This document shows, piece by piece, positions 6,848 through 10,265 of a stretch of 10,265 bases of DNA (the first letter of the stretch is position 1; every line of letters starts with the position of its first letter). Both the position numbers and the translations under genes were made by a program. Below the pieces are notes generated by a model. It had not been told where the DNA came from. It saw nothing but the letters and a program-made list of their open reading frames with translations, and made no database searches. Source of the DNA: Solirubrobacterales bacterium (GTDB lineage Bacteria > Actinomycetota > Thermoleophilia > Solirubrobacterales > Solirubrobacteraceae); contig JAFAZB010000520.1 of the NCBI GenBank assembly GCA_019240015.1, positions 1 to 10,265 on the forward strand, given 5' to 3'.

Positions 6848-7516
6848 ATGCCTACTTACGAGGAACTGGCCGCCGTCTCAGGCGGCACCACGCTCACGCG
6901 TGACCGCGCGCGCGAGGTGTTTGGACAAGTGATGGGGCTGGTGGCGCTGACGGTCGGCTGCACGGCGCTCGGTGCCTACATCGGGCGCAACCTCACCGGC
7001 GGCATCGCAATCGTGTGCTTCATCGCGGCGTTCGGATGCATCTTCGGGCTCAACATCGCCGCCTCGCGCGGCCACGAGCAGCTCGCGATCGGCCTGCTGT
7101 TCGGGCTCGGGTTGCTGCTCGGGATGGCCCTCGGGCCGGCCCTCGCGGTGTACGCCAAGGCCGAGCCGTCGGCGCTCTGGCAGGCCGCCGGCGCGACGGC
7201 GGCGTTCGTCGCCGCGATGGGGGCGTACGGCTACGCCACTCGCCGCGACCTGTCCTCGTGGGCGCGAACGCTGTTCTGGGCGCTGCTCGGCTTGATCGCG
7301 TTCGGCGTCGTGGGGCTGTTCGTGGCGATCCCCAACGGCCACATCATCTACTCGGTGGCGGGGCTGGCGATCTTCGGGGCGTTCACGATCTTCGACTTCA
7401 ACCGCCTGCGCCGCGCCAAGATGGCGAGCGCGGTTCCGATCGCCGCCTCGATCTTCCTCGACATCTTCAACGTGTTCCTGTTCATGTTGCGGCTGCTCGG
7501 CGGTGGCCGCAACTGA
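6848..7516 (+). CDS. Bax inhibitor-1 (BI-1/YccA/TMBIM) family membrane protein
   Basis: This 222-residue polytopic protein has about seven hydrophobic segments after a soluble N-terminus of some 25 residues: roughly 26-46, 51-71, 78-102, 109-129, 138-161, 165-184 and 197-216. The last two blocks carry family hallmarks: IFDFNRLRRA (181-190) and SIFLDIFNVFLFMLRLLGG (201-219). Asp183 and Asp205 match the acidic pair that forms the pH-sensitive latch of the calcium-leak channel BsYetJ of Bacillus subtilis. The protein could therefore be a cation-leak channel in the cytoplasmic membrane. In other bacteria the family (YccA) interacts with the FtsH protease, so a quality-control role is the alternative. 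The start is 6848, decided by the Shine-Dalgarno sequence; an upstream ATG at 6812 would add 12 residues. It ends 1 nt before the stop codon of the convergent DUF1707 gene, with no room for a terminator between them. Confidence 0.9.
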   Translation: MPTYEELAAVSGGTTLTRDRAREVFGQVMGLVALTVGCTALGAYIGRNLTGGIAIVCFIAAFGCIFGLNIAASRGHEQLAIGLLFGLGLLLGMALGPALAVYAKAEPSALWQAAGATAAFVAAMGAYGYATRRDLSSWARTLFWALLGLIAFGVVGLFVAIPNGHIIYSVAGLAIFGAFTIFDFNRLRRAKMASAVPIAASIFLDIFNVFLFMLRLLGGGRN

Positions 7517-7517
7517 C

Positions 7518-7862
7518 CTAGTCCCGCTCGTCGGCCACGTAGTGGCGACCGCCGGCGGGGTCCACCCAGACCCGCATCACCCGGCCTGAACGGGGGTCGC
7601 GAAAGCGCTCCCCGGTGGGCTGCCAGCCGGGCGACGGCACGTCCGCTTCACCGTGGCCACGCCCCCAGCGGAGGCGCCGCTGCGGCGGCTCCGCGGCCAG
7701 CGGCGGCAGGTCGGCCATCACCGCGGCGGCTTGCTCGCGGTGTTCGGCGGCCTCGATCGCGGCGACGCGGCGCTCGAGCTCCTCGATCGTCAGCCGGCCC
7801 TCGGCGGCGTGGCGCCCCAGCTGCTCGAACAGCAGCTCCCGGTCCGCGTCGCTGAGCAGCAC
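7518..7862 (-). CDS. DUF1707 (SHOCT-like) domain protein
   Basis: From the GTG at 7862 this is a 114-residue protein. Residues 1-53 match the DUF1707 domain common in actinobacteria: LLSDADRELLFEQLGRHA, then EGRLTIEELERRVAAIEAA, then MADLPPL. The rest (about 60-114) is basic and polar with tryptophans and ends in VWVDPAGGRHYVADERD; no membrane segment is visible. The same frame stays open upstream to 8216, but that part is out-of-register arginine-rich sequence antisense to nothing real and overlaps the YbjQ gene, so I cut it at 7862. It starts 8 nt after the YbjQ stop codon and is surely co-transcribed. The domain's function is unknown; it is usually thought to mediate contacts with nucleic acid or partner proteins, or regulation at the membrane. 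Confidence 0.8.
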   Translation of the reverse strand: MLLSDADRELLFEQLGRHAAEGRLTIEELERRVAAIEAAEHREQAAAVMADLPPLAAEPPQRRLRWGRGHGEADVPSPGWQPTGERFRDPRSGRVMRVWVDPAGGRHYVADERD

Positions 7863-7870
7863 AGTTCGCG

Positions 7871-8206
7871 TCAGTCCAGCTTGACGGCCGTCCCGTAGGC
7901 GACGATCTCGGTGAACTGCTGTCCGATCTCCGATGAGTCGAACCTGACCGCGACGATCGCCTCGGCGCCGAGCAGCCGCGCGTTCTCGACCATCCGATCG
8001 ATCGCGTGGCGGCGCGAGTCCTCCAGCAGCTGGGTGTACTCCGAGATCTCGCCACGCCGGAGCGCCTTGAACGAGGCGGTGACGCCGCCGGCGAACCCCA
8101 TGCTCCTGACCACCAGCCCGTAGACCACCCCCAGGTTCTCGCTCACGCGCCGGCCCGGCAGCTCGAGCCCAGTGGTCATCGGCAGGGAGGCCGGCGCGGT
8201 CGACAT
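7871..8206 (-). CDS. YbjQ/UPF0145 family protein (putative heavy-metal-binding domain)
   Basis: The 111-residue protein is close in length and layout to Escherichia coli YbjQ (107 residues). Family marks are LPGRRVSENLGVVYGLVV (16-33), a helix with AIDRMVENARLLGAEAIVAV (68-87), and the end TEIVAYGTAVKLD (99-111). The YbjQ family forms pentameric rings in known structures and is named a putative metal-binding domain, but no firm function is known. I see no cysteines and few histidines here, so metal binding by itself is doubtful. The ATG at 8206 is chosen because a -10 box lies 8 nt upstream, implying an almost leaderless transcript; ATG 8179 (Met10) is the alternative. It leads the YbjQ-DUF1707 pair and is divergent from the lipoprotein gene 54 nt away. 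Confidence 0.87.
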   Translation of the reverse strand: MSTAPASLPMTTGLELPGRRVSENLGVVYGLVVRSMGFAGGVTASFKALRRGEISEYTQLLEDSRRHAIDRMVENARLLGAEAIVAVRFDSSEIGQQFTEIVAYGTAVKLD

Positions 8207-8214
8207 CACACGGC

Positions 8215-8220
8215 AAGCTA
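8215..8220 (-). promoter_or_regulatory. candidate -10 box of the YbjQ-DUF1707 operon
   Basis: On the minus strand, TAGCTT (TANNNT pattern) ends 8 nt before the ATG at 8206, placing transcription start at or within two bases of the start codon. TTGCAG (minus strand, 8244-8239) 18-19 nt further upstream could be the -35 box. The following nonamer TGCCGTGTG is identical to the one after the -10 candidate at 4498. Confidence 0.5.
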
Positions 8221-8246
8221 TCAACGCGCCCGCAGGGACCTGCAAG

Positions 8247-8252
8247 TACCGT
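8247..8252 (+). promoter_or_regulatory. candidate -10 box of the lipoprotein gene
   Basis: TACCGT (TANNNT) ends 8 nt before the ATG at 8261, the same spacing as for the divergent YbjQ gene. It predicts a leaderless or nearly leaderless transcript, and indeed no Shine-Dalgarno sequence is present. Confidence 0.5.
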
Positions 8253-8260
8253 TGTGCGCG

Positions 8261-8932
8261 ATGAAGATGCGCAGCCTCGCCAGTTGCGTCGCCGTCGGCT
8301 GCTCGCTGTGGCTCGCCGCCTGTGGCAGCAGCTCGAGTGGCTCGAGCAGCGCCAGCAGCGCGAGCAGCTCGACGGCCAGCGCCAGCCCGGAGGTCCAGCA
8401 GGACAGCGGCGTCGGATACGAGGGCATGCCCCTCGAGCAGGGTCCTTACCTGGCTTCGCCGGCCACGACCCAATCGGGTGAGGTGGACGGGATCTCGTGC
8501 GGACCCACCGAGCAGCTGCTCTACCACATCCACATCCATCTCGAGGTATGGGTCGACGGCAGGCTGTACGCGATCCCTGCGGGCGTCGGAATCCCCGGCT
8601 CGCAGTCGGTCGAGACCAACGTCGGACCCGTAGCCGAGGGCGGCCGCTGCCTGTATTGGCTGCACACCCACACTGCCGACGGCGTGATCCACGTCGAGTC
8701 GCCGCTGCGCAGGATCTACACGCTCGGAAACTTCTTCGACGTCTGGCACCAATCGCTGAGCGCGGGCGGCGTCGCGAGCGCCACCGGCAAGGTGACCGCG
8801 TTCTTCAACGGCAAGCTGTGGAGCAAGGACCCGCGGCTGATGCCCTTGATTCCGCATGCCGTGATCCAGCTCGAGATCGGCCTTCCCCCGCCGCCGCTGC
8901 AGACCGTCGACTGGTCACACTCGAGCCTGTAG
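8261..8932 (+). CDS. histidine-rich secreted lipoprotein, function unknown
   Basis: The 223-residue protein starts with a short basic region and a hydrophobic stretch ending in lipobox L18-A19-A20-C21. It should be exported, lipidated on Cys21 and anchored outside the membrane. A 20-residue Ser/Ala/Gly linker follows (22-42). The folded part (about 75-210) has three histidine-bearing segments: YHIHIHLEVWVDG (88-100; His89, His91, His93), CLYWLHTHTADGVIHVESP (130-148; His135, His137, His144), and YTLGNFFDVWHQSL (153-166; His163). Cys80 and Cys130 could form a disulfide. Alternating histidines on a beta strand followed by a HTH-type strand suggest a metal site, perhaps in a small beta-sandwich. 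I believe similar HxHxHL proteins occur in other bacteria but can name no characterised member. The longer open frame starting at 8006 is rejected because 8261 gives a clean signal peptide and a promoter. Confidence 0.8.
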   Translation: MKMRSLASCVAVGCSLWLAACGSSSSGSSSASSASSSTASASPEVQQDSGVGYEGMPLEQGPYLASPATTQSGEVDGISCGPTEQLLYHIHIHLEVWVDGRLYAIPAGVGIPGSQSVETNVGPVAEGGRCLYWLHTHTADGVIHVESPLRRIYTLGNFFDVWHQSLSAGGVASATGKVTAFFNGKLWSKDPRLMPLIPHAVIQLEIGLPPPPLQTVDWSHSSL

Positions 8933-8940
8933 GCGCCTAC
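8929..8940. terminator. 12-bp palindrome containing both convergent stop codons
   Basis: GTAGGCGCCTAC is a perfect palindrome. The TAG stop of the lipoprotein gene (8930-8932, +) and the TAG stop of the DedA gene (8939-8937, -) are its mirror halves. It may act as a minimal bidirectional terminator stem, although no T-tract follows; it may also be coincidence. Confidence 0.25.
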
Positions 8941-9542
8941 CCCCGGCGCCGGCGGCGGAGCCACTCCGCGGCCGCCCCGGCGCTCACCAAGAGCACCAGC
9001 GCCAGCACCGTGATCCAGCCCAGGTCCTCGACCAGGTCGATCACCGTCGGGCCGATGAAGTACGCCCCGAGACCGATCCCGCCGGCCCACAGCGCGGCGC
9101 CGAAGGCGTTCGTCGGGAGGTAGACCGCCGCCTTGACGCGGTGGATCCCGGCGATCCACGAGGGGGCGAGGAGGATCGCCACCACCGTGAAGCGCGCGAA
9201 CACGTCGTCGCCTCGCGCCAGCGCCTTGGCGCGCATCTGGCGCAGCGGCCCGGGAGCCGACAGCACCCGCCGCCCCGCCTTCATCCCGATCAGCCAGCCT
9301 GCCACGCCCCCGGCCGTCGCGGCGCCCCACGCCACTACCAGTACCGACGCCAGGTCGAGCTTGTGCTTGGCGGCCAGCACCCCCGCGGCGATCAGCACCG
9401 GCTCGCCCGGACCCGGAACGCCGATCCAGCTCGCCGCGGCCGCGACGGCCAGCCCGGCGTAGTCGAACGGAGGCCCGTGAAAGTGATGGTGAATCGCCAG
9501 CCCGGAGAGCAGCACCGCGCTGACCGTCGTCCCTACGCGCAA
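8937..9542 (-). CDS. divergent DedA/VTT-family membrane protein
   Basis: The 201-residue polytopic protein has the DedA (SNARE-associated/VTT) layout. A re-entrant-like motif WIGVPGPGEPVLIAAGVLAA (39-58) includes Glu47, the acidic residue conserved in the family. A second half has VFARFTVVAILLAPSWIAGI (114-133) and TNAFGAALWAGG (144-155), and a last helix (176-194) ends in a run of arginines. Family members act as proton-coupled transporters or lipid scramblases/flippases. The usual second motif is close to FxRFxPxxR; here Arg117 is kept, but the proline and second arginine appear as Val120 and Ile123, so the mechanism may differ. His18-His20 and His22 cluster near the first membrane segment. 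TTG 9542 is taken as the start because GGAG lies 8 nt upstream and an in-frame TAG directly precedes it. It is divergent from the Usp gene across the palindrome array. Confidence 0.8.
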   Translation of the reverse strand: MRVGTTVSAVLLSGLAIHHHFHGPPFDYAGLAVAAAASWIGVPGPGEPVLIAAGVLAAKHKLDLASVLVVAWGAATAGGVAGWLIGMKAGRRVLSAPGPLRQMRAKALARGDDVFARFTVVAILLAPSWIAGIHRVKAAVYLPTNAFGAALWAGGIGLGAYFIGPTVIDLVEDLGWITVLALVLLVSAGAAAEWLRRRRRG

Positions 9543-9550
9543 CTAGACAG

Positions 9551-9554
9551 CTCC
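9551..9554 (-). promoter_or_regulatory. ribosome binding site deciding the TTG start of the DedA gene
   Basis: On the minus strand, GGAG is 8 nt before TTG 9542, and an in-frame stop codon touches the TTG. Together these make the rare TTG start the best choice; the next candidate, GTG at codon 10, lacks a site. Confidence 0.55.
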
Positions 9555-9580
9555 ATCGTGATCGATCGTCTCACGCTGGA

Positions 9581-9652
9581 CGGCGGCGCGCATGCGCGCC
9601 GCCGGGCCGCGGCGCATGCGCCGCGGCCGGTCGGGCCGCATGCGGCCCGACC
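9581..9652. repeat. three abutting perfect 24-bp palindromes centred on GCATGC
   Basis: Three perfect palindromes follow each other without a spare base: 9581-9604 (left arm CGGCGGCGCGCA), 9605-9628 (left arm GGCCGCGGCGCA) and 9629-9652 (left arm GGTCGGGCCGCA). Each arm is 12 nt and each right arm is its exact reverse complement. The GCATGC centres are at 9590-9595, 9614-9619 and 9638-9643, a period of exactly 24 bp. Outside the centre the arms differ between units yet stay fully self-complementary, so this is not simple copying. As RNA each unit would make a 10-bp GC stem with a CAUG loop closed by G-C. The array begins 38 nt upstream of the DedA start and ends 97 nt upstream of the Usp start. 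Possible roles are operator sites, a structured leader or insulator, or a mobile palindromic element. Confidence 0.95.
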
Positions 9653-9677
9653 CACACCATCCCGCGCCGCCTGGATA

Positions 9678-9715
9678 GGGCAATGCCGCGATCGTTGGCC
9701 CGATGGCCAATGCCC
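9678..9715. promoter_or_regulatory. nested inverted repeat upstream of the Usp gene
   Basis: TTGGCC (9695-9700) and GGCCAA (9705-9710) form a 6-bp stem around CGAT. Outside them GGGCA (9678-9682) can pair with TGCCC (9711-9715), with a 12-nt bulge on one side. The structure lies 34 nt before the Usp start, so it is either an operator or a hairpin in the leader. On the minus strand, TATCCA (9677-9672) is a possible -10 box for the DedA gene, which would put the palindrome array in its leader. Confidence 0.35.
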
Positions 9716-9748
9716 AGCCCGGGACGCTGGCCGAGGATTCAGCTCTTC

Positions 9749-10265
9749 ATGAGCGTAGGGATCATCGTCTCCTACGACGGGACGGCCAACGACGACGACG
9801 CGCTGGCGCTGGGCAAGATGCTGGCCGGTGGGGACAGCAAGCTGGCACTCGCGTACGTGCGCCACGCGAGCGAGTTCGACCCGCGCCGCGAGGAGATCGC
9901 CCAGCACGACGCCGAGCGCCGCCTCGAGCAGGGCGCCAGCTGGCTGGGCAACCCCGACGTGCCGCGTCACGTCGTGCTCAGCCCCTCGACCGGCGAGGGG
10001 CTGGCCAAGCTCGCCGAGCGCGAGCGGGCGTCGGTGATCGTGTTCGGGTCCGACTACCGGACCCCGCCGGGCCGCGTCGAGCCGGGGAGCTCGGCGCAGC
10101 GACTGCTGGACGGCGGCCCGGTGGCCGTCGCGGTCGCGCCGGCGGGGATGCGGACCCGCGCCAACGGCACGATCGCCTCGATCGCGGTCTCGGCCTCCGA
10201 CGCCGACGGCGCCGCGCGCGAGAGCGCGCAGGCGCTGGCGGCGCTGCTGGGCGCCTCGGTCGTGA
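9749..10265 (+). CDS. universal stress protein (UspA family), cut by right edge
   Basis: 172 residues are visible before the window ends. The first Usp-like domain (about 1-132) begins with the strand GIIVSYDGT (4-12), whose Asp10 is the position that contacts ATP in the family. It ends with SVIVFGSDYR (95-104), PGSSAQRLL (112-120) and PVAVAVAP (124-131), the typical last helix and strand. A second domain appears to start at about 140 (GTIASIAVSASDADGAARES), so this is probably a tandem Usp protein of roughly 270-290 residues. The nucleotide loop normally reads G-2x-G-9x-G-S/T; here it is GSDYRTPPGRVEPGSS (100-115), so the spacing is altered and ATP binding is uncertain. The likely Shine-Dalgarno sequence is GAGGA (9733-9737), rather far at 11 nt. 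These cytosolic proteins support survival under stress. Confidence 0.85.
   Translation, partial: MSVGIIVSYDGTANDDDALALGKMLAGGDSKLALAYVRHASEFDPRREEIAQHDAERRLEQGASWLGNPDVPRHVVLSPSTGEGLAKLAERERASVIVFGSDYRTPPGRVEPGSSAQRLLDGGPVAVAVAPAGMRTRANGTIASIAVSASDADGAARESAQALAALLGASVV

Noticed and set aside
7863..8216. N-terminal extension of the DUF1707 frame up to 8216
   Set aside because: The extension overlaps YbjQ out of frame and reads as low-complexity arginine-rich sequence; the domain begins just after GTG 7862.
8006..8260. N-terminal extension of the lipoprotein frame
   Set aside because: It is antisense to YbjQ; starting at 8261 gives a proper signal peptide with lipobox and a TANNNT promoter.
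8325..8390. AGC/GCAGC-rich repetitive stretch considered as a DNA repeat
   Set aside because: It is explained by the Ser/Ala-rich linker after the lipidated cysteine, a common feature of secreted lipoproteins.
8207..8857. N-terminal extension of the YbjQ frame through the lipoprotein gene
   Set aside because: The family match begins near 8206, a -10 box lies just upstream, and the extension is antisense to the lipoprotein.
9581..9652. CRISPR array or iteron origin as explanation of the palindromes
   Set aside because: There are no unique spacers, no cas genes and no direct-repeat identity beyond GCATGC; no replication gene is nearby.

Overview
This is a high-GC window (GC-rich third codon positions throughout) from what is most likely an actinobacterium. 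The gene set, the TANNNT-like -10 boxes placed about 8 nt before start codons, and the style of the acyl-CoA dehydrogenase suggest the Thermoleophilia/Solirubrobacterales. That placement is an inference from gene style, not a demonstrated assignment. Ten complete protein genes and one gene cut by the right edge are supported. There are no rRNA, tRNA, CRISPR, IS or phage genes.

Layout. Positions 1-251 hold no firm gene; they may include the tail of an upstream gene and contain the promoter zone of the first operon. 252-2522 (+) is a two-gene operon: an ArsR/SmtB repressor with a CmtR-type cysteine pattern, then a full-length ABC exporter half-transporter. Convergent to it, 2564-3517 (-) encodes a stand-alone LigD-type polymerase/primase domain. 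Divergent from that, 3587-4462 (+) encodes a beta-hydroxyacid dehydrogenase family oxidoreductase. An 8-bp inverted repeat lies exactly over its start codon. 4540-6450 (+) encodes a long, VLCAD/ACAD9-like acyl-CoA dehydrogenase. It is followed 4 nt later by a small GlsB/YeaQ-type membrane protein (6455-6748) and then, from its own promoter, by a Bax-inhibitor-1 family membrane protein (6848-7516). 7518-8206 (-) is a compact pair, YbjQ/UPF0145 then DUF1707. A divergent, nearly leaderless promoter pair separates it from a serine-rich, histidine-rich lipoprotein (8261-8932, +). 8937-9542 (-) is a divergent DedA/VTT membrane protein, and 9749 to the right edge (+) is a universal stress protein.

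How the genes work together. The first operon looks like a metal-inducible efflux module. The right half is rich in envelope and stress proteins (GlsB, BI-1, YbjQ, DUF1707, lipoprotein, DedA, Usp), but nothing in the sequence proves they form one pathway.

The most unusual feature is in the divergent intergenic region between the DedA and Usp genes. There, three perfect 24-bp palindromes abut without a spare base (9581-9604, 9605-9628, 9629-9652). Each is centred on GCATGC, and each has different arms that are nonetheless perfectly complementary.
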